This document shows, piece after piece, positions 47,075 to 57,731 of a stretch of DNA of 64,000 nt. Every line of letters begins with the position of its first letter. Within the stretch, counting starts at the first letter, position 1. Both the position numbers and the translations under genes were made by a program. A model generated the notes under the pieces. That model searched no databases. It was given only the letters and a program-made list of their open reading frames with translations, and was not told the origin of the DNA. The DNA is from Siphonodentalium dalli (taxonomy: Eukaryota > Mollusca > Scaphopoda > Gadilida > Siphonodentaliidae), in the NCBI GenBank assembly GCA_032622095.1, contig CP136065.1, positions 37,544,732 through 37,608,731 of the forward strand. The letters are read 5' to 3'.

Positions 47075-47762
47075 ATATAATACGACGATGATGATGATTA
47101 CCGTCTGGGCGAGGAATCACTGAACGACGTATAAACACATGCTGTAACGGCGTGATATGTCCAGACAGGAGAAACCATCCAAGGACTCAGGGTGCGGACA
47201 CAGAGAGGGGGCGAAATAACTGGATCCGGTGTGATTTTATCATTCCCTGAGCCAGGTGTATCTCGGAAGTGATTCGATTAAGACACTTTGTTTGCGTTAC
47301 ACACCCAAGTCATTTCAGCAATATACACATTACTGGTGACAACCATATAAATGTGTGTTCGATTCCGCGCTCTGGATTGTTCGCGAATTGTGGAACAGAA
47401 CAATAACATGTTTACGGGTTTGAATCCTCACTTCCCGAACGAGAATCAAGACTTTCACTCTTTCACTCCCTCTTTCCCTCGCTATCCCTGTCCCTTTTTG
47501 TATGCACGTGTCTCTCTCTTTCTCATCTCACTACGTGACTATTTGTGTATTTGCCATCGATCACGGACTATATATATCCCACTTTTTCTTTCTTTTTCAC
47601 GATTCGGAGTTTTTAGACCATATTAGTTTAATATGATCCAACTCTTAGTGATATTTGATATTGCTCAGGTCAAATGGGAGTGCTAGGTTTCAGTTGCCCT
47701 CTGCATATATATGGAGCGATTGAAACACCAGTCGGAAAATGTCATTGTTCTGTTTTTGCAGT
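47075..47762. other. No supported gene
   Basis: A 91-codon frame at 47,351-47,626 is rich in Ser/Phe/Pro because of a CT-rich tract and has no motif. Confidence 0.35.
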
Positions 47763-48303
47763 TATTGAACCTACCTATCAGGCTATTGAACCTACCGTTC
47801 AGTGTATTGGGACCTATATATCTCTCAGTGTATTGAAGCTATCATACCTCTCATTGTATTGAACCTAACCTACCTCTCAGTGTATTGAACCTAGCCTACC
47901 TCTCAGTGTATTGAACCTAGCCTACTTCTCAGTGTATTGAACCTAGCTTACCTCTCAGTGTATTGAACCTAGCCTACCTCTCAGTGTATTGAACCTAGCC
48001 TACATCTCAGTGTATTGAAGCTAGCCTACCTCTCAGTGTATTGAACCTAGCCTACCTCCCAGTGTATTGAACCTAGCCTACCTCTCATTGTGTTGAAGTT
48101 AGCCTACCTCTCAGTGTATTGAACCTAGCCTACCTCTCAGTGTATTGAAGCTAGCCTACTTCTCAGTGTATTGAACCTAGCCTACCTCTCAGTGTATTAA
48201 ACATAGCTTACCTCTCAGTGTATTGAACCTAGCCTACCTCTCAGTGTATAAACATAGCCTACCTCTCAGTGTATTGAACCTAGCCTACCTCTCGGTGTAT
48301 TGG
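47763..48303 (+). repeat. 26-bp minisatellite, about 20 copies
   Basis: The unit CCTACCTCTCAGTGTATTGA plus ACCTAG recurs with changes such as AACCTAG/AAGCTAG, CTCAGT/CTCATT and CCTACC/CTTACC. Units become more divergent toward the left edge. Confidence 0.9.
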
Positions 48304-49146
48304 TTGTGAATGGCAATTACCCAGGAACGTGACTGAACGGTCTTTATTCGGAGTGCGCCGTCTTCGATTGAATTTGTTTTCAAATGTTCCAACAAAGCAC
48401 TCCCTAAATAGTTGGAATTTCCCCAAACGATACCAATTATACGATTGATCGATAGTAGAGAAATATTCAACTCTTGCTTTGAAAACAACACATTTACACT
48501 CAATTGTAGCTGGAAAATTAAACTATACATGAATCAGAACCATTTCCACATATTTTCCATCCCATAATTACAACTGCTATTGATACAGACATGAAATGGT
48601 TAAATATTTTAACCAAGGTATTGGGTTAGACATCTCCTATAACAACCCCACCTTACCGCTTGCATGGTGCTATCCCATGACCCTGCAATTACCTCATATA
48701 ACAGAATAACGATATCATTACGACCTCACAAAACAGATAAGTTTCCTCATATATCATTGCAATTATTTCAAATCATGTCGTCACAGAGTCACGATATCCG
48801 CCAGGATGTGATAAATGTGGACAATATGTGGGTTTCGTGAATTAAATGTCTTTACCGAACACGGGGACGAATATCCCAAGAGTATCATTAACTGCTCGTG
48901 ACGCGTGAGTCAGCATCCCCACTCACGTGATTTCCGCGTGCTTCTTATTCGAATTATATGTTGTGGACCCGAAGCTACTACGTCAGCACACGAACTCATT
49001 CCATCAGACGCAAATTACATATAAGGATGGGAGACCGATACCGCGTGGTCAACGACGATCATGTCGCATGTAGGCGAATTATTCAATATCAATTTATTCT
49101 GATCCCACTACATCTGGTAGAACTGATGCATGCCATCTCTATTAGA
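48304..49146. other. No supported feature
   Basis: Unique sequence with an AACCAAGGTATTGGGTT phrase near 48,620 related to the element at 26,855. There is no coding similarity. Confidence 0.35.
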
Positions 49147-49348
49147 GCGCACCATGCAGTCATATGTCCTTTCTGACTCAGTCACCGGCTGTGTACTATA
49201 GTCTGGTTTTATTTATTTGGCGCCGGGTTTTCCAGCCAAAATGGCAAAACAGACCGCCCCAAAGTGCATTGAGAACATTTCCCTCGCTAAAACTGATTGA
49301 CAGCACGGAGATTTAGAGCGGTAGTCTTGTTAACGATTTGTGCATTAA

Positions 49349-49685
49349 CCCTTCCATAACTAGAGCTTCCTAAATTTTTGCGAAAACCCTGTGCCAATGC
49401 ATTCTCGTATATATGCGAATCGACCTTTTTATATTTTATAATTGTAAAAAAATGTAAGAAAAAATGATAAAAATTTACAAAGAATGTAAGAAAAAATGAT
49501 AAAAATTGTTATAGAATGTAAGAAAAAATGATAAAAAAGGATAAAAGTTGTTAAAGAATGTAAGAAAAATGCCAATGCATTCTCTTATATATGCGAAACG
49601 ACCTATTGTCGACTGGCATATATAAGAGAATGCATTGGCACAGGGTCATTAATGTTGCGCCAGCGCAGCTCCCGCCATGAAAGGG
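49349..49685. mobile_element. TTAA-type hairpin MITE, copy C
   Basis: It is flanked by TTAA (49,345-49,348 and 49,686-49,689). It begins CCCTTCCATAACTAGAGCTT and ends AGCTCCCGCCATGAAAGGG. One complete hairpin remains on the right (about 49,570-49,640). The left hairpin is truncated at TATATATGCGAATCGACC and followed by AT-rich (AATGTAAGAAAAAATGATAA)n of about 3-4 copies. Confidence 0.8.
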
Positions 49686-49901
49686 TTAAAATCTTATTGA
49701 CAGAACAGAGATTTAGAGCGGTAATATTGTTGACGATTTTCGCATCCTACTCAGCAAAATGGCGGCCAATTAGAACTCTTGTGTTTGACTTGACTAATGT
49801 TTGTCATGATTGTGTGTTGTTATCATTGAGCGTTATGACTCCCTTGCGCAAAATCGTTCTTTGGTTCCAGTAGGACTTTCCATACTTAATGTACGAAGTG
49901 C

Positions 49902-49910
49902 ACCAAATGT
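49902..49910 (+). repeat. 9-bp target-site duplication, left (ACCAAATGT)
   Basis: ACCAAATGT before the left end of the foldback element is repeated at 53,462-53,470. It appears once, undivided, in the paralogous repeat at 6574-6582. Confidence 0.8.
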
Positions 49911-51113
49911 GAGAGTGGCTAAAATGCAAGCTTGGCGCCAAGCTTGGCAGTTTTTAAGGCAGGTGACTAAAAGACAAGCTTGGCGTTTTCAAATTTTAAA
50001 AAAGCCTTTTAAACGCTGTTTTCGGGTGAATTATGCGGGAATAGCACCAGTTAATTACTTAGATGGCCCATTTTCGTAAATTAATCAACAATAGTGGCAG
50101 TAATGTCCCCGATTGGTTGGTTAATAGGGGGCGTGGTCACAAAATCAAAACATCGTCTTTTTACGCAGATTTCTTGTCGGTTTTTTGTCAATTTCTCTTT
50201 TTAAACATCAGTTGGACTAAGTTTTTTATTCGAAACATGTTAAATGGTTATCATTTATCACTCTCATAGTCGAGCTTGGCGGTTTTGAACATTATATACA
50301 AAGAATTTTTGACTTTTAGATGCAACTAATCAAACTTGTTCAATTATGTTATATTCTTGTTTCGATGTAGCATTGTGATTTAAATGGCACGTATATATAA
50401 GATAAGTTAGTCGTGTGTGGAACGGTCACAATTGGTCCTTTTTAATACCTTTATTGTTGTTATTGCTGTTGTTATTTTGCTCTGTATCGACATATCCTGA
50501 CTCTTTATATCTCAGTTCCCACCCAATTCCCACCCAATTCCCATAAATGCTCACCCGTTATATTCTTGTTTCGATGTAGCATTGTGATTTAAATGGCACG
50601 TATATATAAGATAAGTTAGTCGTGTGTGGAACGGTCACAATGATAATATACATTAATTCCAGAGGGCAAACTGTAATATAATTTAATTCTCCATTCATAT
50701 TAAATTATTATTATTATTATTTGTTTTGGGGGGGGGGGTTTGACCCAGGAGGATTTGAAAGGACCTGAGACGTCATTTTTTCTTTCTTTTTAGTGTAAAC
50801 ATATTTTTATTTCCAACATAATATAATATGCACGTGTACAGGTGATACAAAATTAATATGCAAAATAGAAGAGATAATGTATGGAAATGAGGACCAGACA
50901 ACAAGCCCGATGGCTTATATGAAGTCTTTTCCTCTTTGGCGACATGCCACTTCCCCGATAAGATGCCAATTCGGGTTCGAACCATTTCAACGATGCCGAA
51001 AACAAGCCACGTGGCAAAAGGGACGCAATTGTATGGAGTTTGACTGTCAATCAAGAGTTGCAGGAATATATACCGTTACAAAGAAGGGGACTATCGTTTT
51101 AAACCAGATGAAT

Positions 51114-51200
51114 TGGACTTAAGTCCAAATGAATTGGACTTGAGTCCAAATCAATTCACTAATTTGACTTAAGTTCAAATGAATTGGACTTAAGTCCAAT
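51114..51200. repeat. Cluster of TTGGACTTAAGTCCAA palindromes
   Basis: The 16-bp perfect palindrome TTGGACTTAAGTCCAA and variants (GACTTGAGTC, GACTTAAGTTC) occur about four times, spaced by AATGAA or similar. They sit in the centre of the foldback element and might be binding sites or simple slippage products. Confidence 0.7.
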
Positions 51201-51391
51201 AATTTATATATAAAATATCCAAAATTTCGCTAAAATCCGCTTTGAGCATTTTTTGTAATTCAAGATGGCTGCCATTTTCTGTTAAGTCAGTTTGATGCAA
51301 TTTTTGTGTTATCTTGTCATAAATGAAGCAAAGCCACCTTTCTATGCCCAAGATGGTCGCCAAAAAAGGGGCGACCGAAAATGCTACGTTT

Positions 51392-51755
51392 TTACTGATA
51401 TTTTAAGATAAGAATTTTAATTTTTATCGAAATATGATTTTGCTGCACCACTCCATTTTTCAGATCGCTGTTTGTACTCTCTGTAGATTCCTCAACATTG
51501 TTACATTTAAGTATGACTGCAAGGTCATTCAAATACACGGTGATCTCTTTCGGTTGAGCCCCTAAATGATGTTTGATATGAAATCTGAAATCCCTCTTGA
51601 TGTGATTCCAACAAAATAGAATTGTTAAATTTGGCATATGCGTCTTGACCGCATTTGTGATGGCACTAAACCAAAAATATGTGCCAAGTCGGTTTATTTT
51701 GCTATACTTTACGAGATCACATTTCGGACATTTTACTAAATATTATTTATTATAG
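51392..51755 (-). pseudogene. MULE-like transposase fragment
   Basis: A minus-strand frame of about 120 codons reads CPKCD, LGTYFWFSAI, then MPNLTILFCWNHIKRDF, HHLGAQPKEITVYLNDL and NNVEE. The block P-x-x-x-h-L-x-C-W-N-H-I-x-R-D followed by an x-x-x-Y-x-x-D-h segment fits the C-x2-H region near the end of the catalytic domain in Mutator-type transposases. In these proteins it follows the second catalytic Asp. The catalytic Asp and Glu residues are not identifiable and the frame closes on both sides, so this is a remnant. Its position inside an element with long inverted ends and a 9-bp duplication supports the assignment. The ATG at 51,637 is internal to the conserved block, so it is not the true start. 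Confidence 0.55.
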
Positions 51756-51836
51756 CACTGATGTGAGTGACATATATATGTCTCTGCTATGTCAACATGT
51801 ACGACGATTTGAGATTAATTGAATTCTGATTCTGAT
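51740..51836 (+). mobile_element. Short LINE 3' end with (ATTCTG)n-type tail
   Basis: GACGATTTGAGATTAATTGA is followed by ATTCTGATTCTGATTC up to 51,836. This is the ending of many CR1/L2-like LINEs in invertebrates. Only about 100 bp remain, inserted at the edge of the inner right arm. Confidence 0.5.
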
Positions 51837-52255
51837 TCTCTTCTATTTTGCATATTAATTTTGTATCATCTGTATATTATGTTATGTTGGAAATAAAAAT
51901 ATGTTTACACTAAAAAGAAAGAAAAAATGACGTCTCAGGCTCTTTCAAATCCTCCTGGGTCAAATCCCCCCCAAAAAACAAATAATAATAATAATAATTT
52001 AATGTGGATGGAGAATTAAATTATATTACAGTTTGCCCTCTGGAATTCATGTATATTATCATTGTGACCGTTCCACACACGACTAACTTATCTTATATAT
52101 ACGTGCCATTTAAATCACAATGCTACATCGAAACAAGAATATAACATAATTGAACAAGTTTGATTAGTTGCATGGACGATCATTAATGGGTACACGTTGA
52201 CAATATTTGGTGGGTATCATTTTGCCTCGGTTTGGTCTGGGTATCATTTTGCATT

Positions 52256-53050
52256 GGCTTGGCGGTTCGGTGAGCGGTCATATAAAAGTCGAAAATTCTA
52301 AGTACACAATGTTAAAAACCGCCAAGCTCGAGTATATATGTGAAGAACGATAATCATTTTACATATTTTTACATGAAAAATAGCTGGGACATGTTTTAGA
52401 AACGAGAAATCTCAGGAAATTCAGCTTCATATTTTGATTTAAAATTCGAGCTTGGCGGTTCGGTGGTCGGTCATCAAATGTCCAAAATTCTTAATATAAA
52501 ATATTAAAAACCGCCAAGCTCGATTATATTTGTGAAGAATGATAATCATTTAACATGTTTTTACATGAAAACTAGCTGGAACGTGTTTTAGAAACGAGAA
52601 ATCGGCCGAAATTCAGCTTTATATTTTTATTTTTAATTCGAGCTTGGCGGTTCGGTGGTCGGTCATCAACATGTCAAAACTTCTTTGTATATAATGTTCA
52701 AAACCGCCAAGCCCGATTATATTTGTGAAGAATGATAATAATTTTACACGTTTTTACATAAAAACTAGATGGAACGTGTTTTAGAAACGAGAAATCGGCG
52801 AAAATTCAGCTTAATATTTTTATTTTTTATTCGAGCTTGGCGGTTCGGTGGTCGGTCATCTAAAAGTCAAAAATTCTTTGTATATAATGTTCAAAACCGC
52901 CAAGCCCGATTATATTTGTGAAGAATGATAATCATTTTACACGTTTTTACATAAAAACTAGATGGAACGTGTTTTAGAAACGAGAAATCGGCGAAAATTC
53001 AGCTTAATATTTTGATTTTTTATTCGAGCTTGGCGGTTCGGTGGTCGGTC
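52256..53050 (+). repeat. 193-bp tandem repeat, about 4.2 copies, each with a hairpin
   Basis: CGAGCTTGGCGGTTCGGTGG starts near 52,447, 52,639, 52,832 and 53,025 (spacing 192-193), with an older copy near 52,256. Within each unit AACCGCCAAGCTCGA about 70 bp downstream is the complement of the start, so each unit can form a stem. The last unit grades into the right terminal arm, so the units are expansions of the arm's inner end. Confidence 0.85.
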
Positions 53051-53461
53051 ATCTAAAAGTCAAAAATTCTTCGCATATAATGTTCAAAACCGCCAAGCTC
53101 GACTATGAGAGTGATAAATGATAACCATTCAACATGTTTCGAATAAAAAACTTAGTCCAACTGATGTTTAAAAAGAGAAATCGACCAAACACAGACAAGA
53201 AATCTGCGTAAAAAGACGATGTTTTGATTTTGTGACCACGCCCCCTATTAACCAACCAATCGGGGACATTACTGCCACTATTGTCGATTAATTTACGAAA
53301 ATGGGCCATATAAGTAATTAACTGGTGCTATTCCCGCATAATTCACCCGAAAACAGCGTTTAAAAGCCTTTTTAAAAATTTGAAAACGCCAAGCTTGTCT
53401 TTTAGTCACCTGCCTTAAAAACTGCCAAGCTTGGCGCCAAGCTTGCATTTTAGCCACTCTC

Positions 53462-53470
53462 ACCAAATGT
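53462..53470 (+). repeat. 9-bp target-site duplication, right (ACCAAATGT)
   Basis: This is an exact copy of 49,902-49,910. It is followed by GGGTAACATG, matching GGGTAAAATG after the empty site at 6574-6582. Confidence 0.8.
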
Positions 53471-53633
53471 GGGTAACATGTCGCCGGTAGCAGCGGTCTT
53501 ATCGATTCATCAAAGGAGGTAAACCCCGCATGGGGTTTGGAACTGGTGGCCCACCTGTTGCGAATTGGGGCTGAGTGTACAAACATTCACACAGCATGAA
53601 AAATCTCCTGGCAAACATTCATGAAATTTTTAA

Positions 53634-53888
53634 CCCTTCCATGACTGGAGCTTCCTGAAATTTTGCGAAAACCCTGTGCCAATGCATTCTTTTGTATATG
53701 CCAGTCTCCCGTATGGAGCCCCACATATATCAGAGAATACATTGGCCTTACAATATTTACCTTGACCTTGTAATCCACTGCATTCTATTATATATGCGAG
53801 GCTCCCTATGTGAGACTCGCACATATAAAAGAATGCATTGGCACAGAGTTCTTAATGTTGCATCAGTGCAGCTCCCGCCATCAAAAGG
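53634..53888. mobile_element. TTAA-type hairpin MITE, copy D
   Basis: It is flanked by TTAA (53,630-53,633; 53,889-53,892). It begins CCCTTCCATGACTGGAGCTT and ends AGCTCCCGCCATCAAAAGG. Two diverged hairpins around GCCAATGCATTC and AATGCATTGGCACAGA surround TTTACCTTGACCTTGTAA. Older or more mutated than copies A and B. Confidence 0.8.
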
Positions 53889-53937
53889 TTAACATCATCA
53901 TTTTGCCGCGATAATTATCGCTTCATATCCCAATTAA

Positions 53938-54152
53938 CCCTTCCATGACTGAAATTTTGCGAAAACCCTGTGCCCATATAGGGAGACTCACATATATAAG
54001 AGAATACATTGGCCTCACAATATTTACCTTGACCTTGTAAGCCAGTGCATTCTCTTATATATGCGAGTCTCCATATAGACTCGCACATGTAAGAAAATGC
54101 ATTGGCACAGGGTCTTTAATGCTGCACCAGCGCAGCTCCCGTCATGAAAGGG
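53938..54152. mobile_element. TTAA-type hairpin MITE, copy E
   Basis: It is flanked by TTAA (53,934-53,937; 54,153-54,156). It starts CCCTTCCATGACTGAAATTT and ends AGCTCCCGTCATGAAAGGG. It lacks part of the left hairpin and keeps the right one (TGCATTCTCTTATATATGCG...). It lies only 45 bp from copy D's right TTAA. Confidence 0.8.
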
Positions 54153-54156
54153 TTAA

Positions 54157-54700
54157 TAGCTGGATATTTGTTCCACACTGTAGAGTTCCATTGACAAACA
54201 ATCCAAATTTAACGATTTATTAAAACTGCATAGTATGACCATAAATTAGTATGACCTGTAATTATATATAATCTGCGGGGCATCGCACATCCCTCTATGC
54301 CGAGAAAGTCCTTGAATATTCAGAATGCCGCGTTTCCAGGGTACTCGGATATAACTTACACAACTAACATCATTTTAACCTATAACACGGGCCCCGTTCC
54401 TCTTTTCAGCGCACCACACGACTCGCTCAGCTATACATCAACTACACAAAACATTAAAGGGACACCCAACACCCCGTATTAAAGCTCGTGGGCCCTTCTC
54501 CATACAACATTCGATTCAACTTTTGCCGCGTTCAGACAAGACGATTTTCTATGTTCAGATATCCTCAAAACAACAAATCGTGGGGTGAAGGAGAAGATCA
54601 CTCGATCTTTTCGACCATCCCGGGCGCTTCGCACCCAACTACACTCTCCAACACTATATACAGTGGTGAATTCTGGAAATTACTTAAATTGTACTCGCTA
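54157..54700. other. No supported gene
   Basis: Two consecutive plus-strand frames (54,297-54,482 and from 54,488) have somewhat even composition but no motif I recognise. The second ends inside the dispersed repeat at 54,708. Confidence 0.35.
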
Positions 54701-54707
54701 TACCGAC

Positions 54708-54935
54708 AATTGACACCTTTCGCAAAACTACGACAGATAGGAATTCCGAATAGCTAATTGTAGTCTTAAAGACATATGATGTACTTGTCCGAGTTCGCGA
54801 AACTGATAAGTTAGTGCCAACCTGGGGAATGTAACATTCTACTAACATCGCCGAAAATTTCAAAAAAATCGACCATACCACTCCCTAGAAAACATTGTCT
54901 GAATTACGCTCAATTGTAAATTGTGCACAGTAAAA
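54708..54935 (-). repeat. Dispersed repeat, partner of 15,895-16,085, joined to a 4.4-kb-array-like unit
   Basis: The sequence 54,745-54,935 is the inverted copy of 15,895-16,085. Directly beside it, 54,708-54,762 (ACACCTTTCGCAAAACTACG, GATAGGAATTCCGAATAGC) matches a unit of the array at 4,440-5,058 (ACCTTTCGCATAATGAACTA, GATAAGAATTA, CGAATAGC). The two repeat types therefore belong to one family. Confidence 0.6.
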
Positions 54936-55167
54936 TAGTTCCATTTTTCAGACATATTGGTTGAGGGATAAAGGGGTTAACGTCGTCGTATATGGCGTTT
55001 TTTTTGTAACTATATTGTATCCGCTCTTATATATTCAATAATAGAACAAACATATGTGGCGAAAAGTGGTAAATTTCACTATATGTATTCAATATGTACA
55101 CATGTTTATTATATATTGAACACATATGTATGAAATGTCGTTATTTTCTGTAACTATATTGTAAATG

Positions 55168-55950
55168 TGACACATATATATGTTATAAATTGCAAACATA
55201 TATGGATACTGATGAAAATTTGCATATGTTTGTAGTCAGAATAGCACACCCATATGAGAGTCGCTATTTAGCAGCAGATGTCATTTTTTTGTATTTTAGT
55301 CATCAATTTGTTTAATTATTGAAAGCACATGTCCTCGTTTATAATACATATTTGCTGCTTTTGCACACATGCCTGCTGCTCTTAAACGGTGGGGAAAATA
55401 TATTGTATCTTTGAACACAACCAGCTCACCAATAAAAGGTGTGCACCTTTATATTAGAAATCGTCATCTATCCGTTTTACATTTTATAATGCCCATATAT
55501 TACCCCAAAATGAAACGTGCGTAATTTATATTCTATAAAACGCCCTATATATTTTCACATTAAACACATGGCTGAGTCTGTTAATTAACTAAGTTATATA
55601 TTTGACACATATATATGTTATAAATTGCAAACATGTATGGACATTGACAGAAGTTTGCATTTATATGTAGTAAGAATAGCACATACATATGACAGTCGCT
55701 ATTTAGCAACAGACAACATTTTATTGTATTTTAGTTATCATTTTATTTAATTATTGAAAGCAAATATCACCATTTACACCTTCAAATATGGGGAAATGAA
55801 GCCTTATAAATGTCTTGTATTTTTGAACAAATGTGCGTCTTTGCGATAAAAGGAGTACACCTTTATGTTATAAACCGTCACCTATCACTTACATTTTAGA
55901 AAATATAATGTGTTAGCGTAAATTAAAGGCTGTGTAATATATATTCAATA
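55168..55950 (+). repeat. 435-bp tandem duplication
   Basis: TGACACATATATATGTTATA and AATTGCAAACAT begin copies at 55,168 and 55,603. Both continue through CAGTCGCTATTTAGCA or a near match, ATTTAATTATTGAAAGCA and GTACACCTTTAT. The second copy has diverged by substitutions and small indels. Confidence 0.75.
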
Positions 55951-56055
55951 TTGCACACACAAATGACCGGCGTTAAAATGCGCGGAGCTCTATTTATATT
56001 CAATATTGGACACAAATATGACGGGCGTTAAAATGCGCGGAGCTCTATTTATATT
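55941..56055 (+). repeat. 55-bp tandem duplication
   Basis: ATATTCAATATTG(C/G)ACAC and CGTTAAAATGCGCGGAGCTC then TATTTAT occur twice with a 55-bp period, followed by a short partial copy. Confidence 0.8.
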
Positions 56056-56373
56056 GTATCCTAACATTCGTCTTATAGGAAAACTAGTGTTAGGATTGAA
56101 AATATATTGCACTGGGTCGTGTTCACGTCGTATCGACATATGTATTTGTTGTATCCAGGGGCCGAAATGCATTTGGTCGAGACAGTGAAACTGCAAGGCA
56201 GAGTTCAGTCCCCCTGCACTATCAGCATAGGTGGCGCTAAAAATATGCAGTTTGCCAAATTCGATTAGGGTTATCCAAAGTCGACTGAGGAATTTACAGA
56301 CAACTTCTTAACTTCTTAACTTTCTTTCCATCCTTGTATCATATATCTTCAATAACAACAACAACATCGTCAA
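56056..56373. other. No supported feature; possible 5' UTR at its end
   Basis: Unique sequence. From about 56,300 it is pyrimidine-rich, then has a CAACAACAACA run directly before the ATGATGGCGGC start described next. Confidence 0.3.
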
Positions 56374-56512
56374 TCATGATGGCGGCAGTTCTGATTAATG
56401 GAGTGGACATTGGTGGAGTTTGTGATACATTCCATATTCAGATATTGTCATGGCGTTTCCGCATCACATTGGGATGATGATTGGTTATTTCGAGGACGAA
56501 AGTAAACAGGCG
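56374..56512 (+). other. Possible first coding exon, unidentified
   Basis: ATGATGGCGGCAG at about 56,376 resembles both a good start context and the YY1-type ATGGCGGC element common over 5' ends of animal genes. The frame continues AAVLINGVDIGGVCDTFH, then meets a stop. Another frame of the same stretch reads MAFPHHIGMMIGYFEDESKQ up to GC|GTGAGT, a consensus splice donor at about 56,513. A single frameshift would join them, or only one is used. I considered a resemblance to N-termini of MPN-domain proteins such as Abraxas, but it is too weak to claim. It may be a real 5' exon, a pseudo-exon or chance. Confidence 0.25.
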
Positions 56513-56608
56513 TGAGTGGAAAATGTTAAATTTCAGGTAGGCCTAATATTTTTGCCGAAATGTGTTAATTTAACCACATCTTTCCAAATTTAATGGAGTC
56601 CAAAATAA

Positions 56609-57731
56609 ATTGGAAAATTATTCCCTATTCCTTATTTTCAAAAATGTCGCTTTCGACCGATTTGACGGCATGGGTGGGTGGCCCGCCCCAAATACCACCT
56701 ATAAACACCCCGACCCCTGGCCTAGATACTGGCTCTATGACGCTCCGATGCTCTGCTCTGTTTGCCGTCATGAGAGACCAGCACAATCCATCATGACGGC
56801 GTGCATATAGTGTAACGGCGTAGCCTCATAGAGCCAGCGTCTAGTCCACCCGACCCCCCCCCCCCACCCATCACCCCCGGGGGTCCCACCCCGAGGGGTG
56901 AAAATGCGGTATGGACCATTTTCGAGAAACGGTAAGGATTTCGACAGATTTTATGGCATGGCCATGGGTGGGCGGCACGCCCCAAATACCACATAGAAAC
57001 ACCCCGATCCCCCACCCATCACCCGGGGGGGAGGTGCCACCCCGAGGGGGTGAAAATAGGGTATGGACCATTTTAGAGAACAGTAAGGATTTCGACCAAT
57101 TGACGGCATGGGTGGGTGGCCCGCCCCAAATACCACCTAGAAATACCCCGACCCCCAACTACTCACCCCAACTGGGTATGGACCATTTTCGAGAATGGTA
57201 AGAATTTCGATTTGATGGTATGGGTGGGTGGCCTGCCCCAAATACCACATAGAAACACCTTGACCCCCCCCCCCCCACCCATCCCCCCAGGGGGGGGGGG
57301 GCACCCCGAGTGGGTGAAAATGGGGTATGGACCATATATATGGGGTCCGGGTGTTTCTAGTTGGTATTTGAGGCGGGCCACCCACCCATGTCAAATCAGT
57401 CGAAATCCTTACCGTTCTCGAAAATGGTCCCATTTTCACCCCCTCAGGGTGGCACCCCCGGGGGTGATGGTGGGGGGTCGGAGTGTTTCTAGGTGGTATT
57501 TGGGGCGGGCCACCCACCCATGCCGTCAAATTGGTCGAAATCCCTACCGTTCTCGAAAATGGTCCATACCACATTTTCACCCCCTCGGGGTGGCACCCCC
57601 GGGGATTATGAGTGGGGTCGGGGTGTTTCTAGGTGGTATTTGCCAGTATTTGGGGCGGGCCACCCACCCATGCCGTCAAATCGGTCGAAAGCGACATTTT
57701 TGAAAATAAGGAATAGGGAATAAGTTCCAAT
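56609..57731. mobile_element. GC-rich foldback element with internal tandem units
   Basis: TTATTCCCTATTCCTTATTT then TCAAAAATGTCGCTTTCGAC on the left (56,618-56,662) is mirrored at 57,680-57,725. The interior consists of ~130-150-bp units containing GGTGGGTGGCCCGCCCCAAA, ACACCCCGACCCCC, a GGGGGTG/CACCCCC block and GGACCATTTTCGAGAA. They are forward up to about 57,340 and inverted after it. A small hairpin insertion at about 56,741-56,842 (CTGGCTCTATGACG against CATAGAGCCAGCG) disrupts the left side. Composition differs sharply from the AT-rich surroundings. Overlapping Pro/Gly/Trp-rich open frames are artefacts. Confidence 0.8.

Larger units (their letters stand above)
49147..49910 (+). repeat. 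Dispersed repeat copy 2, interrupted by two insertions
   Basis: It is homologous to 6,085-6,633. It is interrupted by a TTAA-type MITE (49,349-49,685), on either side of which GACAGNACNGAGATTTAGAG is present, and then by the foldback element at 49,911. Its right end resumes at 53,462-53,520 (ACCAAATGTGGGTAACATG, TCGCCGGTAGCAGC). Confidence 0.7.
50322..52171. repeat. Nested inner inverted repeat
   Basis: The sequence 50,560-50,873 (from TTATATTCTTGTTTCGATGT to AATATGCAAAATAGAAGAGA) is mirrored at 51,838-52,150. The outer start GCAACTAATCAAACTTGTTC (50,322) is mirrored at 52,152-52,171. On the left, an 89-bp part is additionally duplicated in tandem (about 50,348-50,436 and 50,560-50,645). This could be a second element inserted in the first or an older internal palindrome. 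Confidence 0.75.
49911..53461. mobile_element. 3.55-kb MULE-like foldback transposon
   Basis: The arms of about 411 bp (49,911-50,321 and 53,051-53,461) are nearly identical in inverted orientation, starting GAGAGTGGCTAAAATGCAAG. A 9-bp duplication (ACCAAATGT) flanks them, and an empty site exists at 6574. Inside are four 193-bp units on the right, a second inverted pair (50,322-50,873 against 51,838-52,171), palindromic TTGGACTTAAGTCCAA repeats and a transposase-like fragment on the minus strand. Long terminal inverted repeats with 9-bp duplications are typical of Mutator/MULE elements, and the protein fragment agrees. The element is rearranged and not autonomous. Confidence 0.85.

Noticed and set aside
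50063-53309. Two nearly identical 68-codon frames (50,063-50,269 plus and 53,103-53,309 minus) as a duplicated gene
   Set aside because: Both lie in the terminal inverted arms of the foldback element, so their identity reflects the arms. No domain is recognisable.
57116-57703. 195-codon Pro/Gly-rich frame and overlapping frames on the other strand
   Set aside because: They translate GC-rich tandem units of a foldback element that are mirrored on both strands.
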